DNA from: Nitrosomonas sp. PY1
GTDB taxonomy: Bacteria; Pseudomonadota; Gammaproteobacteria; Burkholderiales; Nitrosomonadaceae
Reading direction: 5' to 3'
Length of the DNA stretch: 64,000 nt
Assembly: GCF_022836435.1 (NCBI RefSeq)
Contig: NZ_BQXC01000001.1
Span: 1,066,121-1,130,120 of the forward strand
Below, in pieces: positions 43,484-52,539 of this stretch. Each line of letters starts with the position of its first letter. The first letter of the stretch is position 1. Under the pieces are notes generated by a model. It made no database searches, was not told where the DNA came from, and was given only the letters and a program-made list of their open reading frames with translations. Both the position numbers and the translations under genes were made by a program.

Positions 43484-43693
43484 TTAGTCAGCTTCCATCA
43501 GTTCTCGCTTATTTCCTTCCTCGGGTGATTTATCCTGCGATAACATTTCCTCCAGCACCTGGATCGCCCCGCTGATGCGCAGCAGAGTGCTTTGCAGTTC
43601 GGCGCGTTTCATTTCCGCATCGGCCAGCATTTTCTGGCCAGTTGCATATTCTTGTTTAAGTGCTTCTAAACGGGTAGTGAGTTGGTCTTTCAT
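43484..43693 (-). CDS. Small coiled-coil protein at the end of the eCIS operon
   Basis: A 69-residue protein with a continuous heptad coiled coil (LTTRLEALKQEYATGQKMLADAEMKRAELQ) and an acidic tail (DKSPEEGNKRELMEAD). It follows the fibre gene on the same strand, separated by 56 bases. Similar small coiled-coil proteins occur beside contractile injection systems, where they may assist fibre assembly or act as a chaperone. I do not recognise a named family. Confidence 0.6.
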   Translation of the reverse strand: MKDQLTTRLEALKQEYATGQKMLADAEMKRAELQSTLLRISGAIQVLEEMLSQDKSPEEGNKRELMEAD

Positions 43694-43749
43694 TCGTTAA
43701 ATTCTCTTATACTTACTTTAAAAGTGTTAGCCATTAATCATTTTTTCAA

Positions 43750-45969
43750 TCAAGAAGCAACTTTAAGCGCCAAAGCCTTTATCTGTTCATTTTGTTCTTT
43801 GATCGCTTCGACCAGTAAGGCGATTAGATGCTGGTAATCGATGTACTTATAACCTTCTTCGTCTTCAGTTACCAATTCCGGAACAACGGTTTCTAAGTCT
43901 TGGGCGATCAAACCTATTTGATCACCTGACAAGGCTTTATAGGCTTTCAGTCGTTCTGTTTCCCATAGTTTTTGGTTATCTTCCTCGGTGGCATTTGGTC
44001 CTGCAATCAGGCCTTTTGAAATGTTTCGGGTAAAAAAATTAAGTCCTTCTTCTCCCCATCTATAGTACTTGCCATGAAGCTTCAACACCTTATCAAGCGC
44101 GCTTAGGATCGGTCGAAAGTCGGTTTTAAAACGAAGATCGGATGGGGCTGACTGATTTGGTACATTACCCGTCATATTTCCCGCTTTATTATCCAATGCC
44201 CTCCAACCGCCATCTGCCCAATGAAATAATTGTGTAGTCGCCCAGAGCTTACCGGTAATATAGGCATCACCTTCTACTTTCAGTTTCAAACTTCCGGGAT
44301 CTGTTGTACCAATACCGACGTTGCCGTCTTTAATCACCATTTGAACGGTACCGTTTTTACCAGGGTCGAGCTGACCGTCGTTATGAGCACCGCCTTTGTA
44401 CCAGGCGAAATTTTGTTCCGTGCGAAAATACTGGGTATAGTCCTGGACGCCAATGCCATAACCTGATTTCCACAAATTAATCATCTGCCGGGTTGTGCTG
44501 CCAAAAGAGAGTGCGCTTGAAGTTCCAATACTGACGCTGCCAGTTCCTTTAGGTTCGAGCAAAATATCTTGGTCCTTATTGTTCCCAATCGCTTGGATTC
44601 GGTTATAACCGATACCGATACCTTGGGCTAAATTATTGGCATAGAACGCGGCAATATCTGCTGTAGTTTCGTTATGACTGGCTTTGATTCGGAGTTCACC
44701 GCTTTCTATATGCAAACGTTTTTTCGGAGATGAAATTCCTATACCGACACTACCTTCCACCAATAAGCCGTCCGCAGGCGCGGCATTCGTTTTGGCGTAT
44801 GTGCCGCCAACAGCCAATCCTCCCACTACCGACAAGGCACTCAGGGGTTCAGTTGTACCGATGCCGACGTTGCCGTCTTTAATCACCATTTGAACGGTAC
44901 CGTTTTTACCAGGGTCAAGCTGAGTATCGTTATGAGCACCGCCTTTGTACCAGGCGAAATTTTGGTTCGTGCGAAAATACTGGGTATTGGCCTGAACGCC
45001 AATACCATAACCTGAGCTAAACAAGTTAATCATCTGACGGGTTGTACTGCCAAAAGAAAGACTGGATGAAGCATCGATGCTGACATCACCAGTAACGTTT
45101 AGAGTACCTGCCACTTTTAACCGATAATTACCGGGATCGGTTGTACCAATGCCGACGTTGCCATCATGATTAATGGTGAGCGCTTTGTTGGTAATGCCGG
45201 TCGTCCAATTATTGCTCGTTCCCAAGTAAAGCTTGCTTCCATTAAAGTGTTCACTCAACCAAATACCGCCCTTGGGTTTTGTTGCATTTTTATCTGTCGT
45301 TCTCCAAACGAGACCAGGCATATACTTATCCAATATTTCATTAGGGCATTCTATGGTTATACCGCTATTGGCAACATTCTGCATGATATGCGACTCACCA
45401 TCTTGAAGTGATGCAGCAACAGTCAGTTTGCTTGCCGGAGAGGTAGTACCGATGCCAAGCCGACCCCCTACCTTAATGTTCGCCATCTGGCGTACCGACA
45501 TATCAATAATTTTTATGTTGCCGTTGCCATCCAGTTCTAGCTTGGCGATGAGAATCTTCACACCGGCATCATCACCTTCTGGCGCTTTATCCAAAAATTG
45601 GATCGCCGGCTGTTCGGTAATGCGGATTTCACCGGGAAAATCTTTCTCTGAAATCGAATCTGTGGTTTCTTGGTGATAACAAAGCGCCACATAAACAACG
45701 GCGTTTGATTTAAAATCGATATCCTTTTCCAGCAGCGTGGTTAAAAAAAGCTCCTGTCCCAATGCGTCAATGGCAAATCCGGCGTTTATGCGGATTCTTT
45801 TATCGCCGATTTTTTCTACCTCAAATCCGTTTTCAACTGCGCCGGGACTGTACAGCAGCCGGTTAAGCCGCCGCCGCATCTCGATGTGGTATTTTTGTTC
45901 GTCTTGAAAGTCCTGTGCTTCCAAAAACTGACCGGTAAAATAATTAAGCCGTTTAATATCATTTGCCAT
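43750..45969 (-). CDS. eCIS tail fibre with S74 intramolecular chaperone domain
   Basis: A fibre protein of about 739 residues. The opening NDIKRLNYFTGQFLEAQDFQDEQKYH is shared by fibres of contractile systems and binds the baseplate. The middle holds many VGIGTT(D/E)P repeats and two long near-identical blocks. The last 100 residues (SDLRFKTDFRPILSALDKVLKL; IGLIAQDLETVVPELVTED) are a Peptidase_S74 intramolecular chaperone that drives trimerisation and then cleaves itself off. I start at the ATG at 45969, which has AGAGGAT upstream and overlaps the end of the preceding gene. It probably determines the target cell. Confidence 0.88.
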   Translation of the reverse strand: MANDIKRLNYFTGQFLEAQDFQDEQKYHIEMRRRLNRLLYSPGAVENGFEVEKIGDKRIRINAGFAIDALGQELFLTTLLEKDIDFKSNAVVYVALCYHQETTDSISEKDFPGEIRITEQPAIQFLDKAPEGDDAGVKILIAKLELDGNGNIKIIDMSVRQMANIKVGGRLGIGTTSPASKLTVAASLQDGESHIMQNVANSGITIECPNEILDKYMPGLVWRTTDKNATKPKGGIWLSEHFNGSKLYLGTSNNWTTGITNKALTINHDGNVGIGTTDPGNYRLKVAGTLNVTGDVSIDASSSLSFGSTTRQMINLFSSGYGIGVQANTQYFRTNQNFAWYKGGAHNDTQLDPGKNGTVQMVIKDGNVGIGTTEPLSALSVVGGLAVGGTYAKTNAAPADGLLVEGSVGIGISSPKKRLHIESGELRIKASHNETTADIAAFYANNLAQGIGIGYNRIQAIGNNKDQDILLEPKGTGSVSIGTSSALSFGSTTRQMINLWKSGYGIGVQDYTQYFRTEQNFAWYKGGAHNDGQLDPGKNGTVQMVIKDGNVGIGTTDPGSLKLKVEGDAYITGKLWATTQLFHWADGGWRALDNKAGNMTGNVPNQSAPSDLRFKTDFRPILSALDKVLKLHGKYYRWGEEGLNFFTRNISKGLIAGPNATEEDNQKLWETERLKAYKALSGDQIGLIAQDLETVVPELVTEDEEGYKYIDYQHLIALLVEAIKEQNEQIKALALKVAS
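44303..44520 (-). repeat. Fibre internal repeat, copy A
   Basis: A 218-base segment nearly identical to 44852-45069, in the same orientation. It encodes SSALSFGSTTRQMINLWKSG through VIKDGNVGIGTTDPG. Differences are concentrated at a few positions, such as the codons for WKSGYGIGVQDY versus FSSGYGIGVQAN. Confidence 0.85.
44852..45069 (-). repeat. Fibre internal repeat, copy B
   Basis: The second copy of the same 218-base segment. It encodes SSSLSFGSTTRQMINLFSSG through VIKDGNVGIGTTEP. The high DNA identity suggests recent duplication or gene conversion within the fibre gene. Confidence 0.85.
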
Positions 45970-46924
45970 TGTTATCCTCTCCACTGTCCCATGCTCCCAG
46001 GCGGGTATTTTTTCCAACCTGGGTAAAAAATTGAGTTTTTTTAGTTCCTTGTCGCTTACCAATCCGAAAACTCGGAAAGGTTAATTCGAGGTCATAATAT
46101 GTATGCGCCGGCTTTTCCAAATGGATAAGGGCGTGCGCAATCTCAATCTGCCGTTGTAATATCTGCTGTTTTTCACCTTCGGATACAACGCTTTTTACTA
46201 TCTCTGACAAATTCAGCAGCACTTTGAAATAATGCGGTTCATCTACATTTAAAAATGTCAGTGGCGATTCGATACCGACATAAAAAACAAACAATTCCTT
46301 CAGATTTTTTTTCGTGCCCCGCCAGCGGTAAAACCTCATCATATTAGCAATGAAGCCACGCTGTTTTTCCTCGCTGATGTCAGCCCAAATAGCGAATGCG
46401 ACCCAACTGGCCAACCAAGGGAGGAACTCAGACGGGGTTTCTGCCGGATTGAACAGATTGTGGATGGTTGCAATACGTTCTTCTATGCCATGCAGCGTCA
46501 TGACTTGCAGCGGAAAATTAGCGACTTGCGCTGCCACTTTAATAATTTGCGCTTTTTGTTCTGCTGATAATGTTGCGAATTTTGAGGTGCTATCGACAAC
46601 TTGCTTCTTAAGCCAAGTTAAATCGTTTCCTGGAGTCAACCGAGTTTCTGCTTTATCAACGATCTGCATTCCATTGGCAGAAAAAACACGGATATATAGA
46701 GCATCATTATTTACGATGGCAACAATAAACTTACTTGCTACACCTTTTTTAGGTAGCTCTTCTAGCGCTTTAACTGAGATTAGCTCTAGGGTGTAATCTA
46801 CATTTACGCCTAATAATACCTGCTCAAACGCAAACAAAAATCTGCCCAGAAATGGATCTTCACGATATATACCGGGTAGGTAGTTCATTAAACTGCTGGG
46901 TACTGGGGTAACTGGCTGGTCCAT
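45959..46924 (-). CDS. eCIS phage tail protein I-like baseplate protein
   Basis: A 321-residue protein matching the tail protein I (P2 gpI-like) domain that links wedge to fibre. The conserved opening LMNYLPGIYREDPFLGRFLFAFEQVL and the WLASWVAFAIWADISEEKQRGFIANMMRFYRWRGTKKNLKELFVFYVG region are the family signature in contractile injection systems. It follows the J-like proteins by eight bases, and its end overlaps the fibre gene. Confidence 0.85.
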   Translation of the reverse strand: MDQPVTPVPSSLMNYLPGIYREDPFLGRFLFAFEQVLLGVNVDYTLELISVKALEELPKKGVASKFIVAIVNNDALYIRVFSANGMQIVDKAETRLTPGNDLTWLKKQVVDSTSKFATLSAEQKAQIIKVAAQVANFPLQVMTLHGIEERIATIHNLFNPAETPSEFLPWLASWVAFAIWADISEEKQRGFIANMMRFYRWRGTKKNLKELFVFYVGIESPLTFLNVDEPHYFKVLLNLSEIVKSVVSEGEKQQILQRQIEIAHALIHLEKPAHTYYDLELTFPSFRIGKRQGTKKTQFFTQVGKNTRLGAWDSGEDNNGK

Positions 46925-46932
46925 GCGTAATC

Positions 46933-47931
46933 CTATCGTTTACGGTTAATTTTCGTATCCCGGACGATTTGAATATCGCCTTCCAAGGATTGAAATTGGA
47001 TGAGCTCGTAAGGTTCTAGCCGAACACCAACCAGTTTTTTGTCCTTAGGGTGGATGAGTTGGCGATTCTGATCTGGTGGATCAATGAGTTCTAATTCCGG
47101 CTCATATTTTGTTTTATTCGCAGGCTTTTTCTGGGCAACCTGAAACTGTTCGACATAATCGACGCCCGGGATCCTATCCAGCAGGGCATAAATGTCTGAT
47201 ACATAGACGCTCCGGCCGAGCGGCCAGCCAGTGCCATTCACCCCACCAGTCATTGGGGCAAAATAGTGTTTAAGCGCATCGTTCGCCTTGTCAAGGACAA
47301 CCGTTTCCAACGCATCCGGGTTGATTTTAAGGCGAATGCGGACACGGAGCTTAACGTAGTCCGGCCTAGTAACGTGAAGCCGGGTGGTTATCAGACATCT
47401 TTCTTCTAGACAATCTTTCACTGTTTTTATCAAATCGTCGGTTGCAGGCGCTATCATCACTATCACCACGCTGATGTGATCTTCTTTGCGCTGTTTGGGT
47501 TTGGCATCCAGATCCCAGCGCGGCAAACAATAAGCGCGGACATTGTTGTCATCAATTGCGGCACGCGCCAGTCGCTCAAAATCATCGACGGTTACCGCGC
47601 GCTCTTCATTGCGTAATTTGAGCACCACAGCCTGAATATTTTCATTCAGGGTTTTCTGCTCATCATAGACCCATCGGTCATTTTGTTTTTTGAGCTCATC
47701 GTCTTTGCCACTGAGCAGTTGCAGAAAGGCGCGCTGATTCGCTTCGGTTACCCGATTGAGACGGTAGATCTGCATTTCGCTCAGGTGGGCGAACAATTCC
47801 ACCAGCGTGATGCCGGGATCGGATAGGTTGTGGTTCGTCCATTCCGGTGCGTGCGCGGGTATCAGCGCCAACGCTTCTTCCACCAGATCGGCAAAACGGC
47901 GGTCGTCGAGATTAGGGATATCTAAAGGCAT
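46933..47931 (-). CDS. Baseplate J-like wedge protein (short)
   Basis: A 332-residue protein of the baseplate J family. NLDDRRFADLVEEALALIPAHAPEWTNHNLSDPGITLVELFAHLSEMQIYRLNRV is the family opening in eCIS wedges. Proteins of this type (Afp12-like) are often longer, so this is a short version. It is separated by 29 bases from the larger J-like protein and forms part of the wedge with it. Confidence 0.83.
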   Translation of the reverse strand: MPLDIPNLDDRRFADLVEEALALIPAHAPEWTNHNLSDPGITLVELFAHLSEMQIYRLNRVTEANQRAFLQLLSGKDDELKKQNDRWVYDEQKTLNENIQAVVLKLRNEERAVTVDDFERLARAAIDDNNVRAYCLPRWDLDAKPKQRKEDHISVVIVMIAPATDDLIKTVKDCLEERCLITTRLHVTRPDYVKLRVRIRLKINPDALETVVLDKANDALKHYFAPMTGGVNGTGWPLGRSVYVSDIYALLDRIPGVDYVEQFQVAQKKPANKTKYEPELELIDPPDQNRQLIHPKDKKLVGVRLEPYELIQFQSLEGDIQIVRDTKINRKR

Positions 47932-47960
47932 AAGTTCGTTCTCATCGATTCAAGGAGCGC

Positions 47961-50900
47961 TCATTGGTACTTAAGTTTTATCGTGTGGTTGCCGGAATAA
48001 ATCAGATAGCGGCCGGTCTGTTTGATCTTGTCTACCGTATCCTCGCCGTCTTTTAGTTTTTCAATCGTGCCCAGACTGAGCGTCAAGTCCTGGACATGGT
48101 CTATGCCTGAAATAGTCGAAGCCAGACGATAGATATCGGACTGCTGAGGCTGTTCCCCGAACGGCCAACCATTGCCATCCAAGCCACCGCTCAAAGGATG
48201 CAGGTAGGTAACCAACCGTTGATAAAAATCTGACTGTACGGTGCTGGCGACCTCGGGGCTTGTCAATACGATTTCCAGTTCGACATCGAGGCTGAGGTAA
48301 AGCGGCCCTGCGACCGAAATATCGGCAGTGGCAATGGCATGACGGTTAAGATAATCGCGAACCCGATCAAGCAAAGCCTGATCGGGTAAAGGTTTAGGTG
48401 CTGCGGAACGAGGTACGATAATGACGCCAATTTTCCCTGTGCCGGCTTTTTTATCCGCTTCCTCTAATTGGAGCAGTGGATTTTTCTCTACATCGAGTAA
48501 AGGCACGCACAATGATCGAGCGACCTCGAACGAAGCCTGCAAGGCAAGATCTTCGAAATCTTCCGCTGTCACTGCACGAAAGCGATGCCGTAACCGCTTG
48601 GGCGCATTTTGCTTAACCGAAACTGTAGTTTCGGCATCAGCGCCGCCGCTGGCCGCAGCATGATTGATGACGCTGTCGATATAGGGCAGAGTGGATTGGA
48701 GTTGCGTAACTGTTCCAACAGGTTTGTTGCCGGCTTTGCCACCACCGGTTTGATACCAGCTCAGCCGGATATTGCCAATACCGCGCGGTGGAACAAGGCC
48801 ATTGATACCGTCACCAAAGCGGATTTCGCCGTTTAATCGATCGATGACATAGTGACGTGAATTTGGTCCAGAGCCATGAAAATCAGGTACTTCGTGCCAT
48901 CGTACCCAAACGGATCTCCGGTTTATTGAATCGTTGCCGAAATGTACCGCATCGCTGCCTTCTTCCTGCTGAATGATTGCCAGTTCGCTTGCCGTCGGAA
49001 TTTCTGCCTCCGTAACCTCGAGTTTCTGCCCAGACAGTACGGGCGCATGGGTAGCACGAAAACGCTGCCTCTGACTTTCATTACTGGAGCCCAGCACTTC
49101 ATTCGTCAGGGTAACAGTTTGCGCCGCCATGGTCGTATTCAAACGCAGCCATTGCAATTGTGGCATATTAAGGTAAGCGCCATCGGCAAGCCGTACTCGA
49201 AGCCAGAAGTGATCATCCACGCCAAAGTCGGTGCGCTTCTGAATATCGGTAGGCGGTAGCCAGATCACCAGGCCCGAATGCTTCAAGGAATCAGTTTCAT
49301 CTTGTACTATCGTGGTCAGCCATTTTTCACCATTCCAATATTCCCAAACGAGCCGCGGGGAATCGGAAGAAACAGGCACATCGGATAGGGTGGTATAGTT
49401 ATATTCAGTTACCGCGATGGCAAAATAAAGTGACAATGGCAGTTTCGGAAAATCGCGTCCTTCCGGCAAACTGAACCCCAGATAGAGAGTAGGTGGTTTA
49501 GTAGAGGAGTCAGACTGGTCATCGACTGCCAGTACGAAAGGAGTAATCTCTGTCGATGGCTTGACGATTTCATAATGGAAATCATTGTAAAGCAGAACCG
49601 TTTCAAGGTTTTCTGGAGCGGTTGATGTATACGCTAGGCTTAACTGGCTTAACAGCGGCGGCACCAGGGTAGCCGGCTGCCAGGTATAGAGGAAGTCATT
49701 GCCATCTTTTTTTGGTTGGCCCTTATCATCCGTTTTAAGTTTGACACCGGCTGGTTTGCCATAATCATTTGCAGAAATGCGCATCCGTATCCAGTAGTTT
49801 TCGATACCGGTGATAGTGGAGGCTTTTAAGTCAGGCGGTACGGTAAAAACAAGGGACTTGGATTGGGTGAGGACATCTGTAGCATCAACCATGCCCGCCA
49901 ATTCTTTCCACAACCCACCGTTCCAATACTCCAAAACCAGCGTGGGCTTTATTCGAGGTGACGGAATTGTTTGATTGCCAGCATCTGTTTGGATGTATTC
50001 TTTGGGATCTTTTACCGTAACAGTAAGCGTTACCTGGGCGCCAGCTTTGGAAAATGTTTCCTTATGGGCGAAGTAAAACTTATCGCCGAGTTTAGGCGTT
50101 TCACCGAAGGGAAAAAACTCCTGGCCAATATCAATGGGCAAGGTATCGAACGCAGCAGCATCCAGGTTCAATCCTGTTCGTGTCCTTGTCGCGGTCAGGG
50201 TGATTTTTTCAATGACGGGCAATTTGATGTTCGAATCAAGCTTCTCGGTTGTTTTGTTCTGGTTGAGAACGAGCCGGCAGCGCAGCCAGCGCGCGCTTAC
50301 GGAATTGACGACCATTTCCGGCAAGGCTGCAGATAGCGTCAGGTTGACACTGCCCGAAGTCGTCAATCCCTTGGTGGTGTCTGCCGTTGGCGTTATCGAT
50401 TTCCAGTTTTCCCCGTCGCTGTATTCCCAAACAACCGTTTTATTTCCGTTTTTCGTCAGGGTAAAGTCCAACTTAACTTCAAAAGGTCCAGGTGATTCGA
50501 ATAAGGCACGATGCCCCAGGTACATAATATGCTCGCTAGGGTTTTCGCCTGCAAATACAGAAAATTCACGAGTAAACGCATCGCCTGGATTACCGGATGA
50601 CAGCAACATTTGGGTGTATCTGTCCAAGCTGGGCTCGCGCACGCCTATAACCGTTAAAGAGGCCGCCGTTACCACCAATTCATGTTCGGTTTCAAACAGG
50701 ATAGGTTGTTGTTCGTCTGCTGCCGGCTCTCCACCCACCTGCGTTCCGGCAGGCACAGTCACATCCACCGTGGCGCCTTCCGCAAGCTTAAAGGTTAACG
50801 GTACCCGCGCCGGTTGCGGCGGCAATGGCGACGTGCCTAAGAGATCCAGAAAAGCCAGTAGATTCTTCTCAGGTACCTGGTTGAGCCGTTCGATAATGAT

Positions 50901-51053
50901 CTCGGCATAGCGGGAGAATACGGCTATGAGAGCATTGCCCATTGGGTCTTTCTGATCCCAATCAGGCGCATACACCTGCAACAGGTCTTTGATTTGTTTT
51001 GACACATCTTGCGCAGTGCGTGGATCGACCAGGGGAGAGCGCTCAATCATCAC
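47961..51053 (-). CDS. Baseplate J-like wedge protein (large, Afp11-like)
   Basis: A 1030-residue wedge protein. The N-terminus SPLVDPRTAQDVSKQIKDLLQVYAPDWDQKDPMGNALIAVFSRYAEIIIERLNQVPEKNLLAFLDLLG is the standard opening of large baseplate J-like proteins from eCIS. The middle is beta rich with repeated WEYSDGENWKSI and LEYWNGGLWKELAG modules, which appear three to four times. The C-terminal third contains the J core (RFRAVTAEDFEDLALQAS). It overlaps the gp25-like gene by four bases. Confidence 0.88.
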   Translation of the reverse strand: MMIERSPLVDPRTAQDVSKQIKDLLQVYAPDWDQKDPMGNALIAVFSRYAEIIIERLNQVPEKNLLAFLDLLGTSPLPPQPARVPLTFKLAEGATVDVTVPAGTQVGGEPAADEQQPILFETEHELVVTAASLTVIGVREPSLDRYTQMLLSSGNPGDAFTREFSVFAGENPSEHIMYLGHRALFESPGPFEVKLDFTLTKNGNKTVVWEYSDGENWKSITPTADTTKGLTTSGSVNLTLSAALPEMVVNSVSARWLRCRLVLNQNKTTEKLDSNIKLPVIEKITLTATRTRTGLNLDAAAFDTLPIDIGQEFFPFGETPKLGDKFYFAHKETFSKAGAQVTLTVTVKDPKEYIQTDAGNQTIPSPRIKPTLVLEYWNGGLWKELAGMVDATDVLTQSKSLVFTVPPDLKASTITGIENYWIRMRISANDYGKPAGVKLKTDDKGQPKKDGNDFLYTWQPATLVPPLLSQLSLAYTSTAPENLETVLLYNDFHYEIVKPSTEITPFVLAVDDQSDSSTKPPTLYLGFSLPEGRDFPKLPLSLYFAIAVTEYNYTTLSDVPVSSDSPRLVWEYWNGEKWLTTIVQDETDSLKHSGLVIWLPPTDIQKRTDFGVDDHFWLRVRLADGAYLNMPQLQWLRLNTTMAAQTVTLTNEVLGSSNESQRQRFRATHAPVLSGQKLEVTEAEIPTASELAIIQQEEGSDAVHFGNDSINRRSVWVRWHEVPDFHGSGPNSRHYVIDRLNGEIRFGDGINGLVPPRGIGNIRLSWYQTGGGKAGNKPVGTVTQLQSTLPYIDSVINHAAASGGADAETTVSVKQNAPKRLRHRFRAVTAEDFEDLALQASFEVARSLCVPLLDVEKNPLLQLEEADKKAGTGKIGVIIVPRSAAPKPLPDQALLDRVRDYLNRHAIATADISVAGPLYLSLDVELEIVLTSPEVASTVQSDFYQRLVTYLHPLSGGLDGNGWPFGEQPQQSDIYRLASTISGIDHVQDLTLSLGTIEKLKDGEDTVDKIKQTGRYLIYSGNHTIKLKYQ

Positions 51054-51469
51054 AATGCTCCACGTTCGAGATAAAACGGATAAACCACGTTAAAGGCATT
51101 GTTGGTGGCCCGTACACTGTAATCGATAATAATTAACATCACTTCGCCTTGCTGCTCGGCGCGAACCTGTACATCCTTGACATCAATGCGCGGTTCAAAA
51201 GCGAGCAAGGCTTCGCGGATTGCCTCGGTTATGCGGCCAGCGGTCGTATCATCGTTGGTTTCGAAGACCAGATCGTAAATGCCGCAACCAAAATCCGGCC
51301 GCATTACCCGCTCGCCCTTGGCTGTGCCCAGGATTGTCCAGATCGATTGGCGTACGCTGTCTTCATAGCGGGCGATACCGAGTCCTTCTTTATCTTCTTT
51401 ATCCGATTTCGACTTTAATTCCAGCTTTATCGGAAAGCTCCAACCTACGCCAAGAAAATCTTTCGCCAT
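51050..51469 (-). CDS. gp25-like baseplate protein (Afp9-like)
   Basis: A 139-residue protein with the gp25 signature: GVGWSFPIKLE at the start, then YEDSVRQSIWTILGTAKGERVMRPDFGCGIYDLVFE. gp25 proteins form the core of the wedge and start sheath assembly. It lies eleven bases downstream of the PAAR gene and overlaps the large wedge gene. Confidence 0.92.
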   Translation of the reverse strand: MAKDFLGVGWSFPIKLELKSKSDKEDKEGLGIARYEDSVRQSIWTILGTAKGERVMRPDFGCGIYDLVFETNDDTTAGRITEAIREALLAFEPRIDVKDVQVRAEQQGEVMLIIIDYSVRATNNAFNVVYPFYLERGAL

Positions 51470-51480
51470 AATTTAACCCA

Positions 51481-51882
51481 TTACCCTATAAAGACAGTGC
51501 CAACGGCAATGACGGTGCCGGCCGGCGTATCCGATGGATCGTTACACGTCATGGCGCTGTCGCCATTGCGTGCCGCCATTTTGCCGTTGATTTTGACTTT
51601 CGGACTACCAGCTTTGATGGTTGCTTTGTTGCTTGGCGGTTTTTGAAAGGTTGTTCCCGGCGGTGTTGGCATATGCGGTGGGGTATTGTCCGCCGTGCTA
51701 TCAACGGTAGCGGCAGCCAAGCCCGTGATTTTGACGTTACTGCTAAGATTGCCGTTGATAATGCCGGTAAACGGATGCGGTAAAGGGGTTGGTACAGGCG
51801 GTCCCGGTGGCGCCGGTACCATAACGATATGAATATCGGTCCCGACAATTTGATCGCCTTGTTTTGCTGCAGGTTGTCCCAT
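51481..51882 (-). CDS. PAAR-like spike tip protein
   Basis: A 133-residue protein of the PAAR-like type that caps the spike. Visible elements are AAKQGDQIVGTDIHIVMVP, a proline-rich loop (PGPPVPTPLPHPF), INGNLSSNVKITGLAAATV and the ending IKAGSPKVKINGKMAARNGDSAMTC, which resembles the conserved PAAR repeat turns. It sits directly behind the spike gene, as in Afp10 positions. Confidence 0.86.
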   Translation of the reverse strand: MGQPAAKQGDQIVGTDIHIVMVPAPPGPPVPTPLPHPFTGIINGNLSSNVKITGLAAATVDSTADNTPPHMPTPPGTTFQKPPSNKATIKAGSPKVKINGKMAARNGDSAMTCNDPSDTPAGTVIAVGTVFIG

Positions 51883-51891
51883 GATGTTTTC

Positions 51892-52539
51892 CTAATTGAT
51901 ATTAACAAGCTGGCCTTTAACATCTAATGTTGCTTTCGCCTCAAGCTTGGCACTGCCGGCAGACTTAACTTCAAGACTGCTTTTTGCATCCAATACAATC
52001 GTATTCGCTGACAGAATTATTTCACCATTGTCCGCGGTAAGTTTGAGGTCCTTGTCGGTAATAATCGAAATGGTTTTGCTGGCGGTATCGACTACAATTT
52101 TATTTTTTCCAGATTTGTCTTCTATCTCAATCTTTTCCTTGCCGTCTTCATCGGTCAACCGGATACAATGGCCGCTGCGGGATTTGATCAGGCGGACATT
52201 ATTTTTGCCGTCGTCATTTTTCACCGGCGGTTTGTCCTTGCCGTTCCATAACGCACCGATGACATAGGGAAAATTCATGTCGCCCTGTTCGAATACGACC
52301 AGCACTTCATCGTCGACTTCCGGTATAAAAAAGAAGCCCCGTTGATTACCTGCCATCGGCGTAGCCACTCGTGCCCAATTGCTTTCGTTCTGATCGCTCA
52401 GCCATGGATATTTGAGCTTGACTCGGCCCAAGCCTTCAGGATCTTTACTATTGGTAACAATGCCGATTACCGCACCATAAATGCGGGTGCCGGACATATC
52501 CGTTTCGTTAGCTTCAAACATGGGAAAAGACATTGTCAT
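51892..52539 (-). CDS. VgrG/gp5-like spike protein, OB-fold and beta-helix part
   Basis: A 215-residue protein with an OB-fold (YGAVIGIVTNSKDPEGLGRVKLKYPWLSDQNESNWARVATPMAGNQRGFFFIPEVDDEVLVVFEQGD) followed by a C-terminal repeat that would form the triangular beta-helix needle. In other systems it is fused to the hub. Here hub and spike are separate genes, overlapping by four bases. Confidence 0.9.
   Translation of the reverse strand: MTMSFPMFEANETDMSGTRIYGAVIGIVTNSKDPEGLGRVKLKYPWLSDQNESNWARVATPMAGNQRGFFFIPEVDDEVLVVFEQGDMNFPYVIGALWNGKDKPPVKNDDGKNNVRLIKSRSGHCIRLTDEDGKEKIEIEDKSGKNKIVVDTASKTISIITDKDLKLTADNGEIILSANTIVLDAKSSLEVKSAGSAKLEAKATLDVKGQLVNIN

Noticed and set aside
43110..43575. Several 60-150 codon frames between effector and fibre operon
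   Set aside because: The region is rich in inverted repeats. The frames contain Arg/Pro/Ser-rich text without ribosome binding sites and overlap each other on both strands.
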